Assembly: GCF_040537815.1 (NCBI RefSeq)
Contig: NZ_JBEWSZ010000002.1
Span: 372,001-436,000, forward strand
Source of the DNA: Mesorhizobium shangrilense
GTDB lineage: Bacteria > Pseudomonadota > Alphaproteobacteria > Rhizobiales > Rhizobiaceae
Direction: 5' to 3'
Length of the DNA stretch: 64,000 nt
The notes beneath the pieces are model-generated. The model was not told the origin of the DNA. It was given only the letters and a program-made list of their open reading frames with translations, and ran no database searches. A program made the translations under genes and the position numbers. Position 1 is the first letter of the stretch. Each line of letters starts with the position of its first letter. Of the stretch, positions 17,367-27,197 are shown piece after piece.

Positions 17367-20300
17367 TCACTCTCCCGGTTGCGCAGTTGGCTGCCGCGGA
17401 CGCCATGACCGTGAACGCAGCCGCCGGCCCCAGTTCCCGAATCGGTCGACATAGATGTAGATGACCGGAGTCGTATAGAGGGTCAGAACCTGGCTCAGGA
17501 TCAAGCCGCCGACGATGGCTATCCCTAGGGGTTGGCGCAGTTCGCTGCCTTCGCCAAGGCCGATGGCGAGCGGCACGGCGCCGAACAGTGCCGCCATGGT
17601 CGTCATCATGATCGGGCGGAAGCGCAGCAGGCACGCCTGGTAGATGGCGTCATGCGCTGACATTTTCTCGTTGCGCTCCGCGGCCAGCGCGAAGTCGATC
17701 ATCATGATCGCGTTCTTCTTGACGATGCCGATGAGCAGGATGACGCCGATCAGCGCCATGATGGAGAACTCGATGTTGAACACCGACAGGGCCAGCAGCG
17801 CGCCGACCCCGGCCGAAGGCAAGGTGGAGAGAATGGTCAGGGGATGCGCGTAGCTTTCATAGAGGATGCCGAGCACGACATAGACGGCGATGAGCGCGGC
17901 GAGAATGAGCAAGGGCTGGTCGGACAGCGAGTCCTGGAACACCTTGGCCGTGCCCTGGAAAGTGCCATGGATGGTGGTGGGCATGCCGATACGGTCGGCG
18001 GCCGCATTGATTGCCGCCACCCCATCGCTGAGCGCAACGCCGGGCGCCAGGTTGAACGAGAGCGTCGTGGCCACGAACAGGCCCTGGTGGTTGACCGCAA
18101 GCGGAGTGCTGCCGGGGCCATAGCTCGCGACGGTCGCCAGCGGCACCATCGTCTCGGTGCTGGTGCTCACGGCCGAGCCCGTCGAGGCGGCGGACTTGCC
18201 GGTGCTGGTTATGGAGTTGGTGGCCTGGTTGCGCGCGGCGTCGCCCGCGATCGAGGCGGCGCTGTTGGATTGTCCCCGCGAGACGAAGGTACCGGCCACC
18301 GCGTTGCTCGACTGCGATCCGCCGACCGATCCGCCCGATGTGCTGACATAGACCTGCTTCAGCACCTCGGGGTTCTGCCAGTATTGCGGCGCCACCTCCA
18401 TGATGACGTGGTACTGGTTGCGCGCCACATAGATGGTCGAGACCTGGCGCTGGCCGAAGGCGTCGTAGAGCGTGTTGTCGATCTGGCTCACCGTAATGCC
18501 GAGGCGCGCGGCCGTATCGCGGTCGATCACGACATCCGCTTCAAGCCCCTTGTTCTGCTGGTCGCTGTTGACGTCGGTGAGCTTCGGTTCCGTTTGCAGC
18601 GCCGCCGCGAGCTTTGGCGCCCATTGCGCGAGTTCCTCGAAACTGTCGCCCTGCATGGTGTACTGGTACTGGGCATTCGACTGCCGTCCGCCGACGCGGA
18701 TGTCCTGTACCGCCTGCAGGAAAAGGGTGGCGCCAGGCACCACCGCCAGCTGGCGCCGCAGCCGGCCGATCACCTGGTCTGCCGAGATCTTGCGCTCTGA
18801 CAGCGGCTTGAGCGACACGAACATGAAACCGGAATTGGTCTGGCCGCCGCCGGTGAAACCGACCGCGGCGTCGACGGCCGGGTCCTTGCTGACGATCGCG
18901 GAGAACTGGCTGAGCTTCTGCGACATGAGCTGGAAGGAGGTCGCCTGGTCGGCCTGGATCGAGCCGGTCAACCGTCCGGTATCCTGCTGCGGGAAGAAGC
19001 CCTTGGGAATGGTGACGTAGAGATATCCGTTGAGGCAGAGCGTCGCCGCAAGCACCGCCATGATCAGCAAGGGATGGTCCAGCGCCCAGGAGAGCGTGCG
19101 GCGATAGAAGTTCAGCATGCCGTCGAAGACGCGCTCGCTGAAGCGATAGAGCCGGCCATGCTTGCGGCCCTGCTCGCCGCGCAGCAGCAGCGAACACATC
19201 ATTGGCGTCGTGGTCAGCGAGATGGCCAGCGAAACCAGGATCGCGGCCGACAGAGTGACGGCGAATTCGCGAAACAGCCGGCCGATGATGCCGCCCATGA
19301 GCAGGATCGGAATGAAGACGGCGATGAGCGACAGGCTCATCGACAGGACGGTGAAGCCGACCTCCTGCGCCCCCTTGATCGCCGCCTGCATGCGGCTCAT
19401 GCCGGCGGAGGTGTAGCGCGAGATGTTCTCCAGCACGACGATGGCGTCGTCGACGACGAAGCCGGTGGCGACGGTCAGCGCCATCAACGACAAATTGTCG
19501 ATGCTGAAGCCGAGCAGGTACATGACGGCCAGCGTGCCGACCAGAGATACCGGCACCGCCACGATCGGCACCAGTGCCGAGCGCACATCGCGCAGGAAGG
19601 CGAAGACGACCAGGATCACCAGGCCGATGGCGATCATGAGGGTCTGCCCGACCTCCAGCAGCGAGGCTCGGATGGTCGTCGAGCGGTCGACGGCCAGTGA
19701 CAGGTCGATGGCCGGCGAGATCGAGGCCCGCAGCGACGGCAGAAGCGCCTTCACGCGGTCCACCGTCGCGATGATGTTGGCGTTGGGCGACCGGTTGAGG
19801 ATGATGAGAACCCCCGGCTTGCCGTTGGCGAGGCCGGCATTGCGGATATTCTCGACGGAATCGTTGACCTGTCCGACGTCGGAGAGCCGCACCGGCGCGC
19901 CATTGCGATAGGCAACGATCAGGGAGCGGTAGTCCGCGGCCTGGGTCGCCTGGTCGTTGGCATAGATCTGGTAGCGCTGAGGGCCGACATCGATGGCGCC
20001 CTTGGGGCTGTGGGCGTTGGCGGAGGCAAGTGCCGCGCGCACGTCTTCCAGGCCGATGCCATAATTGTAGAGCGCCTGCGGGGTCAGTTCGACGCGCACC
20101 GCGGGCAGCGAACTGCCGCCGACGGACACTTCGCCGATGCCGTCGACCTGGGCGAGCTTCTGCGCCAGCACCGTGCTGGCGGCGTCGTAGAGCTGGCCTT
20201 TCGACAGCGTGTCGGAGGTCAGCGTCAGGATGAGGATCGGGGCGTCGGCGGGGTTGACCTTGCGATAGGTGGGATTGGAACGCAGGCTGGTCGGCAGGTC

Positions 20301-20651
20301 GGCGCGCGCGGCGTTGATCGCCGCCTGCACGTCCCGCGCCGCGCCGTCGATGTCGCGGTCGAGGCCGAACTGCAAGGTGATGCGCGCGCTGCCGACGCTC
20401 GAGGACGAGGTCATCTCGTTGACATCGGCGATTTCGCCCAGATGCCGTTCGAGCGGGCTCGCCACCGTGTTGGCCACGACCTGCGGACTGGCGCCCGGCA
20501 GCGACGCCTGCACCGAGATCACCGGGTAGTCGACCTCGGGGAGCGGCGCTACCGGCAGTTGCGGGTATGCCACCATCCCGGCCGCGAACAGGCCGAAGGT
20601 CAGCAGGATTGTCGCTACGGGCCGCCGGATGAAGGGAGCCGACAGGTTCAT
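17367..20651 (-). CDS. RND multidrug efflux permease (second, MdtC-like)
   Basis: The 1094-residue inner-membrane proton antiporter of the HAE1 family has the standard two halves of six membrane segments with large periplasmic domains. Seen: [20 protein letters not shown] start, the proton-relay Asp pair in [17 protein letters not shown], and GFFPQQDTG. It differs from its paralogue at 20648 by a Ser/Thr/Ala/Gly-rich insertion of about 60 residues (about 770-830) in the second periplasmic domain. The start overlaps the stop of the upstream permease by four bases (20648-20651). Two adjacent permeases suggest a heteromeric MdtBC-type pump. The substrate cannot be told from sequence. Confidence 0.9.
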   Translation of the reverse strand: MNLSAPFIRRPVATILLTFGLFAAGMVAYPQLPVAPLPEVDYPVISVQASLPGASPQVVANTVASPLERHLGEIADVNEMTSSSSVGSARITLQFGLDRDIDGAARDVQAAINAARADLPTSLRSNPTYRKVNPADAPILILTLTSDTLSKGQLYDAASTVLAQKLAQVDGIGEVSVGGSSLPAVRVELTPQALYNYGIGLEDVRAALASANAHSPKGAIDVGPQRYQIYANDQATQAADYRSLIVAYRNGAPVRLSDVGQVNDSVENIRNAGLANGKPGVLIILNRSPNANIIATVDRVKALLPSLRASISPAIDLSLAVDRSTTIRASLLEVGQTLMIAIGLVILVVFAFLRDVRSALVPIVAVPVSLVGTLAVMYLLGFSIDNLSLMALTVATGFVVDDAIVVLENISRYTSAGMSRMQAAIKGAQEVGFTVLSMSLSLIAVFIPILLMGGIIGRLFREFAVTLSAAILVSLAISLTTTPMMCSLLLRGEQGRKHGRLYRFSERVFDGMLNFYRRTLSWALDHPLLIMAVLAATLCLNGYLYVTIPKGFFPQQDTGRLTGSIQADQATSFQLMSQKLSQFSAIVSKDPAVDAAVGFTGGGQTNSGFMFVSLKPLSERKISADQVIGRLRRQLAVVPGATLFLQAVQDIRVGGRQSNAQYQYTMQGDSFEELAQWAPKLAAALQTEPKLTDVNSDQQNKGLEADVVIDRDTAARLGITVSQIDNTLYDAFGQRQVSTIYVARNQYHVIMEVAPQYWQNPEVLKQVYVSTSGGSVGGSQSSNAVAGTFVSRGQSNSAASIAGDAARNQATNSITSTGKSAASTGSAVSTSTETMVPLATVASYGPGSTPLAVNHQGLFVATTLSFNLAPGVALSDGVAAINAAADRIGMPTTIHGTFQGTAKVFQDSLSDQPLLILAALIAVYVVLGILYESYAHPLTILSTLPSAGVGALLALSVFNIEFSIMALIGVILLIGIVKKNAIMMIDFALAAERNEKMSAHDAIYQACLLRFRPIMMTTMAALFGAVPLAIGLGEGSELRQPLGIAIVGGLILSQVLTLYTTPVIYIYVDRFGNWGRRLRSRSWRPRQPTAQPGE

Positions 20652-23600
20652 GGCGTGGCGTCCGCCTCGGAAAGATCGGGCTCGATGCCCTGGAAGCGGG
20701 CGGCAAGACGATCGAACCAGAGATAGATCACCGGCGTCGTGAACAGGGTCAGCAACTGGCTGAGCAGCAGGCCGCCGACGATGGTGACGCCGAGCGGATG
20801 GCGGAGTTCCGAGCCGACGCCGGTGCCGAGCATCAGCGGCAGCGCGCCGAGCATCGCCGCCAGTGTCGTCATCAGGATCGGGCGGAAACGCAGCAGGCAG
20901 GCCTGGTAGATGGCGTCGCGCGGCGCCTTGCCTTCGTTGCGCTGTGCGTCGAGCGCGAAGTCGATCATCATGATCGCGTTCTTCTTGACCACGCCGATCA
21001 AGAGGATGATGCCGATGATCGAGATAATGGTCAGGTCCTCGCCGGCGATCATCAGCGCCAGCAAGGCGCCGATGCCGGCCGAAGGCAGCGTCGACAGGAT
21101 CGTGATGGGGTGGATGAAGCTCTCATAGAGCACGCCCAGCACGATGTAGACGGTCACCACCGCCGCCAGGATCAGGAACAACGTGTTGCTGAGCGAAGCC
21201 TGGAAGGCGCGCGCGGCGCCCTGGAAGGTGGTGATCACGCTGATCGGCATGCCGATGTCGTTCTGCGCCTGCTGGATCGCGGTGACCGCGCCGCCGAGCG
21301 ACGCACCGGGCGCGAGGTTGAACGAAAAGGTGGTGGCGGGGAACTGCCCCATATGCGTGATCTGGAGCGGCGCCGTGTCGACACGCGTTTTCGCGACCAC
21401 GGCAAGCGGCACGGGGGCGCCGCCCGTCGAGGAGGGCAAGTAGACCGAGGACAGGGCGCGCAGCGAATCCTGCAACGATGGGTCCGCCTCGAGAATGACC
21501 CGGTATTGGGTGGACGTGGTGAAGATGGTCGAGACGATGCGCTGGCCGAAGGCGTCGTAGAGGGCGTTGTCGATCGTCGCCGGCGTGATGCCGAAGCGCG
21601 CGGCCTGGTCACGGTCGATGTCGACGAAGACCGCAAGGCCGGCGTCCGACAAGTCGCTGGCGACGTCGGCGAGTTGCGGCAGCGTGTTCAGCTTGGCCAG
21701 CAGCTTCGGCGTCCATTGCGACAGTTCGTCGGAATTGGCGTCCTGGAGGACGAATTGATACTGCGTGCGGCTGACCGTGCCGTCGATGGTCAGGTCCTGC
21801 ACCGGTTGCAGATAGAGGCTGACGCCGACAGTCGAGGCCGTGGCCTCCTTCAGCCGCTCGATCACCTGCGTGATGTCGGCGCTACGCTCTTCATGCGGCT
21901 TGAGGTTGATCAGGATGCGGCCGACATTGAGCGTGTTGTTGGTTCCGTCGACGCCGATGAAGGATGACAGGCTGTCGACATCGGGGTCCTTGAGAATAAT
22001 GGCGGCCAGCTTTTGCTGCCGCTCGGCCATGGAGGCGTAGGAGACCGACTGCGGCGCCTCGGTGATGGCCTGGATGACGCCGGTGTCCTGCACCGGGAAG
22101 AACCCCTTGGGGATCACCACGTAGAGCACCACCGTCAGGACCAGGGTGGCGGCCGCCACCACCAGCATCAACGTCTGCCGGTCGAGCACCCAGGTCAGCG
22201 CATGGCCGTAGCCGCGGATCACCCAGTCGAAAAATTGGCGGCTGCCGCGCTGGAGGGCGTTCTCGTGCACCGCGGCCAGGGGCTTGAGCAATTTGGCGCA
22301 GGCCATCGGCACCAGCGTCAGCGACACCACGGCCGAGATCAGGATGGTGGCGGCGAGCGTTATGGAGAACTCGCGGAACAGCCGGCCGACGACATCGCCC
22401 ATGAACAGCAGCGGGATCAGCACCGCGATCAGCGACACGGTCAGCGATATGATGGTGAAGCCGATCTGTTCGGACCCCTTCAGCGCCGCCTCCAGCGGCG
22501 TATCGCCTTCCTCGATGTAACGGGCGATGTTTTCGATCACGACGATGGCGTCGTCGACGACGAAGCCTGTCGCGATGGTCAGCGCCATCAGCGAGAGATT
22601 GTCGAGACTGAAGCCGAACAGGTACATGACGCCCAGCGTGCCGACCAGCGACAGCGGCACCGACAGGCTCGGGATCAGCGTGGCGCGCGCGCTGCGCAGG
22701 AAGACGAAGATGACCAGCACGACCAGCATGATCGCCAGCGTCAGCTCGTATTCGACGTCGCGCACCGACGCGCGGATGGTGGTGGTGCGGTCGGTCAGCA
22801 CCGCCACGTCGACGGAGCTTGGCAGCGATGCCTGCAGTTGCGGCAGCAGGGATTTGATGCGGTCGACGACCTCGATGACGTTGGCGCCGGGCTCGCGCTG
22901 GATGTTGACGATGATGGCTGGCGTGGTGTTCATCCAGGCCGCCAGCTTGTTGTTCTGGGTGCCGTCGATGATCGAGGCGACGTCGCTCAGCCGCACCGGT
23001 GCGCCGTTCTTGTAGGCGATGATCAACGACCGGTATTCGTCCGCGCTCTTCAGCTGGTCGTTGGCGTTGATCGTGTAGGCTCGCGACGGGCCGTCGAAAT
23101 TGCCCTTGGGCGTGTTGACGTTGGCGCTGCCCAGCGTCGTGCGCAAATCGTCGAGGTTGAGGCCGTAGGCGGCGAGCTTGCGCGGATCGGCCTGGACGCG
23201 CACGGCCGGACGCTGGCCTCCGCTGAGGCTGACCAGGCCGACGCCGGCCAGTTGGGAGATCTTCTGCGCCAGCCGCGTGTCGGCAAGCTGCTGGACATCG
23301 CGCAGCGGCATGGTGGCCGAGGTCAGGCCAAGCGCCAGCACCGGCGCATCGGCGGGATTGACCTTGGCGTAGATCGGCGGCGCCGGCAGATCGGCCGGCA
23401 GCAGGTTGCCGGCGGCGTTGATGGCGGCCTGGACTTCCTGCTCGGCGACATCGAGCGAGATCGCCAGGCTGAATTGCAGCGTGATGACGGAGGAGCCGGC
23501 GGAGCTCACCGAGTTCATCTGGTTGAGGTTGGCGATCTGTCCGAGCTGGACCTCCAGAGGTGCCGTAACCGAGGAGGTCATCACGTCCGGGCTCGCGCCC

Positions 23601-23755
23601 GGATAGAAGGTCTGCACCTGGATGGTCGGATAATCGACTTCCGGAAGGGCCGACACCGGCAGATAGCGGTAGGCCAGCATGCCGGACAGCATGATTGCTA
23701 CCATGAAAAGCGATGTCGCCACGGGCCTGAGAATGAAGGCTCTCGACGGGCTCAT
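20648..23755 (-). CDS. RND multidrug efflux permease (first, MdtB-like)
   Basis: This 1035-residue HAE1-type proton-driven exporter is a paralogue of the next gene. It starts [19 protein letters not shown] and has [16 protein letters not shown], the Asp pair in [17 protein letters not shown], and [18 protein letters not shown] at the second-half membrane core. Length is normal for the family. The four-base overlaps with the adaptor gene (23752-23755) and the second permease (20648-20651) indicate tight translational coupling. Together with the adaptor it forms an MdtABC-like inner-membrane complex that would dock on the NodT-type protein encoded last. Confidence 0.9.
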   Translation of the reverse strand: MSPSRAFILRPVATSLFMVAIMLSGMLAYRYLPVSALPEVDYPTIQVQTFYPGASPDVMTSSVTAPLEVQLGQIANLNQMNSVSSAGSSVITLQFSLAISLDVAEQEVQAAINAAGNLLPADLPAPPIYAKVNPADAPVLALGLTSATMPLRDVQQLADTRLAQKISQLAGVGLVSLSGGQRPAVRVQADPRKLAAYGLNLDDLRTTLGSANVNTPKGNFDGPSRAYTINANDQLKSADEYRSLIIAYKNGAPVRLSDVASIIDGTQNNKLAAWMNTTPAIIVNIQREPGANVIEVVDRIKSLLPQLQASLPSSVDVAVLTDRTTTIRASVRDVEYELTLAIMLVVLVIFVFLRSARATLIPSLSVPLSLVGTLGVMYLFGFSLDNLSLMALTIATGFVVDDAIVVIENIARYIEEGDTPLEAALKGSEQIGFTIISLTVSLIAVLIPLLFMGDVVGRLFREFSITLAATILISAVVSLTLVPMACAKLLKPLAAVHENALQRGSRQFFDWVIRGYGHALTWVLDRQTLMLVVAAATLVLTVVLYVVIPKGFFPVQDTGVIQAITEAPQSVSYASMAERQQKLAAIILKDPDVDSLSSFIGVDGTNNTLNVGRILINLKPHEERSADITQVIERLKEATASTVGVSLYLQPVQDLTIDGTVSRTQYQFVLQDANSDELSQWTPKLLAKLNTLPQLADVASDLSDAGLAVFVDIDRDQAARFGITPATIDNALYDAFGQRIVSTIFTTSTQYRVILEADPSLQDSLRALSSVYLPSSTGGAPVPLAVVAKTRVDTAPLQITHMGQFPATTFSFNLAPGASLGGAVTAIQQAQNDIGMPISVITTFQGAARAFQASLSNTLFLILAAVVTVYIVLGVLYESFIHPITILSTLPSAGIGALLALMIAGEDLTIISIIGIILLIGVVKKNAIMMIDFALDAQRNEGKAPRDAIYQACLLRFRPILMTTLAAMLGALPLMLGTGVGSELRHPLGVTIVGGLLLSQLLTLFTTPVIYLWFDRLAARFQGIEPDLSEADATP

Positions 23756-25137
23756 TGCTGCTGCCCGGTCTCCGAATGGCGATGCTTGCGGCCCTGGCCT
23801 TTGTGCTTGGTCGCATCGCCCGGGTTCGGATCGTCCGTCGGCTGCTGTCCCGCTGGTGGTGCCTGCGCCTGCGGTGTCTGTGCTGGCGTCTGCGTCTGTC
23901 CTGGCGTTTGCGCCGGTGTTTGCGCTTGCGCGGCTGGCTGCGCCGATGTCGCCGGCTGGCCGTCCTGCTGCAGGTTGATCTTGGCGCCGTCGCGGAGCTT
24001 GTCGGCGCCGTCAACCACGACGCGGTCGCCAGGAATCAGGCCCGACAGCACCTCGATACGCTCGCCATTGGTCACGCCAAGGGTGATCTTGCGCACCGAG
24101 ACGGTGTTGTCGGCGTCCACAAGATACACGAAGGTGCCGGGCACGCCGCGCTGCACGGCGGCGGTCGGCGCGATCGCCACGTCCTTGTGCTGGTCGACCA
24201 GAAGCTCGATGTTGACGAACTGGTTGGGGAAAAGATTGCGCGTTTCGTTGGTGAAGGCCGCCCGCAGCTTGATGGTGCCGGTGCTGGAGTCGATCTGGCT
24301 GTCGAATGTCTCCAACTGGCCATCGGCGAGCTTGTTCTTGCCGGTCTTGTCCATCGCTGTGGTGGGCAGCGTGGCGCCCTGTTGCATGCGCTGCGCGATC
24401 GCCTGAAGTTGATCTTCCGGCACGGTGAAGATCACGCTGATCGGCTGGATCTGGGTGATGACGACGATGCCATTGGCGTCGCCCGGCGTTACATAATTGC
24501 CCTCATCGATTTGCCGCAGGCCGGCCCGCCCATCGATCGGCGCCAGGATGCGGCAATAGCCGAGATTGACGGTGGCGGCCTGGATCAGTGCCTTGTCGAT
24601 CGAGACCGTGGCTTCGTCCTGGGCGACGAGGGCGACCTGCGTGTCCAGCGTCTGGCGCGGCACGGCGTTCTGGGTCGCCAGCCCCTGGTAGCGCGCGAGA
24701 TCGACCTGCGCGCCCTTGAGAAGCGCCTGGTCGCGATCCAGCTGGGCCTGTGCCTGGGCAAGTGCGGCCTGATAGGGGCGAGGATCGATCAGCGCGAGCA
24801 GTTCGCCTTTCTTGACGTCCAGGCCTTCCTTGAAGTTCACCTGGATGAGTGGTCCGCTGATCTGCGACTTGACCGTGACGGTGGCAAGCGAGGTGACCGT
24901 GCCGAGCGCATCGACGGTGACGTTGATGGTGCCCTTCTCGACCGTTGCCGTGCCGACCGACATCGGCTGTGCATTTCTTCTGTTGCCTGTCTGGGGAGGG
25001 GTGACCACGGGGCGCTGATACAGATAGGCACCGGTGGCCGCGATGATCAGAAGGAATATGACCCAGCCAATCCAGCCGCCGCGCGAGCGCTGCCGCACTG
25101 CGCCTTTCTCCTTGGGCAACTCCACAGTCTGGTCCAT
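23752..25137 (-). CDS. RND efflux periplasmic adaptor (MdtA-like membrane fusion protein)
   Basis: The 461-residue adaptor has one N-terminal membrane anchor ([20 protein letters not shown], about 22-41), a lipoyl-like half motif ([19 protein letters not shown]), a coiled-coil hairpin and a beta-barrel region. It would bridge the permeases and the outer-membrane duct. The last 70 or so residues are a low-complexity Gln/Pro/Thr/Ala tail ([20 protein letters not shown]) ending in a His/Lys-rich stretch, unusual for the family. I take the ATG at 25137 ([12 protein letters not shown]). The longer frame would need a TTG at 25188. The operon promoter must lie in 25138-25353. I see no certain motif there. 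Confidence 0.88.
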   Translation of the reverse strand: MDQTVELPKEKGAVRQRSRGGWIGWVIFLLIIAATGAYLYQRPVVTPPQTGNRRNAQPMSVGTATVEKGTINVTVDALGTVTSLATVTVKSQISGPLIQVNFKEGLDVKKGELLALIDPRPYQAALAQAQAQLDRDQALLKGAQVDLARYQGLATQNAVPRQTLDTQVALVAQDEATVSIDKALIQAATVNLGYCRILAPIDGRAGLRQIDEGNYVTPGDANGIVVITQIQPISVIFTVPEDQLQAIAQRMQQGATLPTTAMDKTGKNKLADGQLETFDSQIDSSTGTIKLRAAFTNETRNLFPNQFVNIELLVDQHKDVAIAPTAAVQRGVPGTFVYLVDADNTVSVRKITLGVTNGERIEVLSGLIPGDRVVVDGADKLRDGAKINLQQDGQPATSAQPAAQAQTPAQTPGQTQTPAQTPQAQAPPAGQQPTDDPNPGDATKHKGQGRKHRHSETGQQQ

Positions 25138-25353
25138 GGCAACGATCTTCGGTCCCTTCGCCAACCCATATGGCCGAAATCGAACCAAGTCGAATTAACA
25201 GTTGGACAGGTTCAACCGCTGCCCAGGCGCGCCGTTCCACACCCTATGATTGTATCAGGCAACCATAGGGAGTGCCATGGTTTGTCGTGCAGGCGTCGGA
25301 AACCGGCCGTGGCTTCCTCAACAGGGAGGCCATGGCCAGGCAGGATACCGAAC

Positions 25354-25620
25354 TTATTGCGCCGTCGTGGCGGGTTGTTGCGGCGTTGCGGCTGGCTTTT
25401 GCATCTGCTGCTGCTTCTTCAGCTTGGCCGCCGCCACCTGCTTCTTGTGAAGATGATGGCCGGCGACGCATCCGCCGACCGCACCCAGCACCGCGTGATG
25501 GCCGGCGTAGTGACCGGCCACGGCACCGGCGGCGCCGCCTGTCAGGCAGCCGATTGCCTGCGCCTGATTGCTCGCGCCAACCAAAGCGAGAATTGCAGAT
25601 GCGAGAAAGATCTTTTTCAT
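25354..25620 (-). CDS. Small secreted glycine-rich protein
   Basis: The 88-residue protein has a clear signal peptide (MKKIFLASAILALVGASNQAQA, cut after the last Ala). A mature glycine-zipper-like segment follows (GGAAGAVAGHYAGHHAVLGA) with several His, then a Lys/Gln-rich tail. Glycine-zipper proteins often insert into or associate with membranes. No precise function is known. The start at 25620 is supported by GTGAGG a few bases upstream and by the signal peptide. An in-frame extension to 25749 is not credible. It is on the same strand as the RND operon but about 215 bases upstream of it, so it may or may not share a transcript. Confidence 0.7.
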   Translation of the reverse strand: MKKIFLASAILALVGASNQAQAIGCLTGGAAGAVAGHYAGHHAVLGAVGGCVAGHHLHKKQVAAAKLKKQQQMQKPAATPQQPATTAQ

Positions 25621-25813
25621 GGGGGCCTCACCAAATCCGTTTTTGCTCCGGCCCTGCACACGGGAATCGTGCATTTTGCAGCGATAAGAACCGGTGCCTT
25701 CATGGAGTCCGACCGATTCTTGGCTTAAATGCGGCGCAGGCGTTGGCACACTTGACGGAGCGTTGGGCGAGGTGCTGGGCGATCCAGGCCGGTATCGGAG
25801 GATTTTCCGGCAT

Positions 25814-25838
25814 GGAACTTTGTCGGGGCGACAGCGTT
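25814..25838 (+). promoter_or_regulatory. EcfG-type (general stress response) promoter
   Basis: GGAAC (25814-25818), 16 bases, then CGTT (25835-25838) is a perfect match to the promoter of the alphaproteobacterial general stress sigma factor EcfG/RpoE2. It points rightward, where no protein gene starts on that strand. A hairpin and a strong terminator follow within 85 bases, so it probably drives a small RNA. Confidence 0.7.
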
Positions 25839-26125
25839 CATCTACCAGATCGCTTCCCTTCGCGATCTTCTCTTATCCCACCTAAAGTGCCCCGCGGGCT
25901 CAAACCGGCGGGGCTTTTTTGTGGTATCTGAGGCGGTGAGGGGTTTTTCGCCCTGATTGGCAAGTCGATCACCGTCGCCGAAGGGCGGCTGTATTCAGCG
26001 GCCGCCACGGCTTCGATCAGCAGATCGAGCGCCTCCCGCGTCTTGCTGCTGGTCTCGTCATCACCGCGAAGTGCGTCGTAGGCGCGCTCAAGATGGACGC
26101 GAGCGGCCGAGAATTCGCTTTTCAT
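25838..26125 (-). CDS. Small conserved rhizobial protein of unknown function
   Basis: The 95-residue protein begins MKSEFSAARVHLERAYDALRG and contains TREALDLLIEAVAAAEY, predicted as two amphipathic helices. The C-terminal third is Pro/Gly/Arg-rich and probably disordered. I recall similar short proteins in rhizobia but no function. The ATG at 26125 is preceded by GGAGG with a five-base gap, a strong ribosome-binding site. The 3' end overlaps, on the opposite strand, the whole candidate small RNA and its terminator, so the two transcripts would be antisense over about 77 bases. Confidence 0.6.
   Translation of the reverse strand: MKSEFSAARVHLERAYDALRGDDETSSKTREALDLLIEAVAAAEYSRPSATVIDLPIRAKNPSPPQIPQKSPAGLSPRGTLGGIREDREGKRSGR
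25844..25920 (+). ncRNA. Candidate stress-induced small RNA
   Basis: Transcription from the EcfG-type promoter would begin around 25844-25847 and end at the intrinsic terminator, giving a transcript of roughly 75 nt. It holds a 5' hairpin GATCGC (25848-25853) / GCGATC (25862-25867) whose eight-base loop TTCCCTTC is C-rich. A single-stranded stretch with TATCCCACC comes next, then the terminator stem. C-rich loops that can pair with ribosome-binding sites are typical of regulatory small RNAs. The Caulobacter GsrN RNA is an EcfG-dependent example. I do not claim homology to it. The RNA lies antisense to the 3' end of the small gene at 25838-26125. Confidence 0.55.
25889..25920 (+). terminator. 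Intrinsic terminator
   Basis: GCCCCGC (25889-25895) pairs with GCGGGGC (25908-25914), followed by six T (25915-25920). It is directional for the plus strand, because the minus strand has no T-run after the stem. It terminates the candidate small RNA. Confidence 0.8.
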
Positions 26126-26288
26126 CGTTTCCTCCGTGATCCCGCGCTAATACACAGTGCCGCGCCGATGGAAACGAAGCGCCAATATCCACAGTTGGAT
26201 TTGAATAAAATCCGCCAGGTCCTGCGATCGCTGGGTGCCCGCCGAGACCATTCGGCGCCGGCGGCGGAGAACGCCCGCCCTTGTTGCT

Positions 26289-27089
26289 CTAAAGGCGAAC
26301 GAAGGCGGTCAGCGGCAAGTGGTCGGAGGCAACCCGTGAAAGCGGCGTGTCATGTGCTTCCACGGCCGAGATCATTCCGTGCCGATTGGCCATGATGCGA
26401 TCGAGCGCCAGCAGCGGCAGGTTCGACGGGAAGGTGGGGACGGCCGGCGGCAGCGGACCAAATGTCGTGTGCAGCGTGTTCAGTGAGGAGCGGTTTCCGA
26501 GCCGCCACTCGTTGAGATCGCCGAGCAGCAATGTCGGCGTCTCGTCGGGGCTGTTCATGATGTCCAGCACCACGCCGGCCTGCCGGGAGCGGGAGCGGCG
26601 CAGCAATCCGAGATGAGCAGCGATGACGCGCAGGGTCCGGTTTCCGTCCAGGTCGATTTCCGCCACCACCGCGCCGCGCGGCTCCAGTCCCGGAAGCTTG
26701 ATCTGATGAACGTCGCGAACGACGCCCTTCTTGAACAGCAGGACATTGCCGTGCCAGCCGTGCCCCTTGCCATTGGCCGAGATCGGCACCGGCACCAGGC
26801 CAGTGTCGGATTCCAGCCGAGACAGGTCGAGAAGCCCGTCGCGATCGCCGAAGCGGTTGTCCGCTTCCTGCAACGCTATGACATCCGGGTCGATTTCGCG
26901 GATGACGCGGCTGGTCCGCTCTGGATCGAACCTCCTGTCGAGGCCAATGCATTTGTGGACATTGTAGGAGGCAACCAGCGTTCCGGTCGTGCCCGTCCGC
27001 TTGGGCGAGCTGGCGTTTGCCTTTTGCATCCTCCTGTCGCGAATGGAGAGAAGCATGCTTGCCGGGAGGCTACGTCCAGTTCTCTGCAT
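26289..27089 (-). CDS. Endonuclease/exonuclease/phosphatase family protein
   Basis: This 266-residue protein has the DNase I-like fold. Visible motifs are ASYNVHKCIG (first metal-site strand), VIALQEAD (catalytic Glu), LLLGDLNEW (Asp/Asn pair) and SDHLPL (C-terminal Asp-His). Members hydrolyse phosphodiesters of nucleic acids, phosphoinositides or sphingomyelin. The substrate here is unknown. It lies upstream on the same strand as nothing else, and just downstream of a cardiolipin synthase-like gene, a pairing often seen in bacteria. Starts at 27089, 27056 and 27029 are all possible. None has an ideal ribosome-binding site. A weak EcfG-like match is upstream (GGAAC at 27162-27166, minus strand). 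Confidence 0.82.
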   Translation of the reverse strand: MQRTGRSLPASMLLSIRDRRMQKANASSPKRTGTTGTLVASYNVHKCIGLDRRFDPERTSRVIREIDPDVIALQEADNRFGDRDGLLDLSRLESDTGLVPVPISANGKGHGWHGNVLLFKKGVVRDVHQIKLPGLEPRGAVVAEIDLDGNRTLRVIAAHLGLLRRSRSRQAGVVLDIMNSPDETPTLLLGDLNEWRLGNRSSLNTLHTTFGPLPPAVPTFPSNLPLLALDRIMANRHGMISAVEAHDTPLSRVASDHLPLTAFVRL

Positions 27090-27197
27090 GTCCCTGCTGT
27101 TCGTCCTCGCTGCGTTCAGGATTTGACCTGGCTATTACTGAAATAGGCGCTGTCGGTGAATGTTCCATGTCTTGACCGGGCGAGGCTCGTAAAAGAG

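Noticed and set aside
18541..24406. Long frames on both strands (up to about 800 codons) over the efflux operon
   Set aside because: All overlap the RND genes and give low-complexity Arg/Asp/Gly translations. The RND proteins fit their families end to end.
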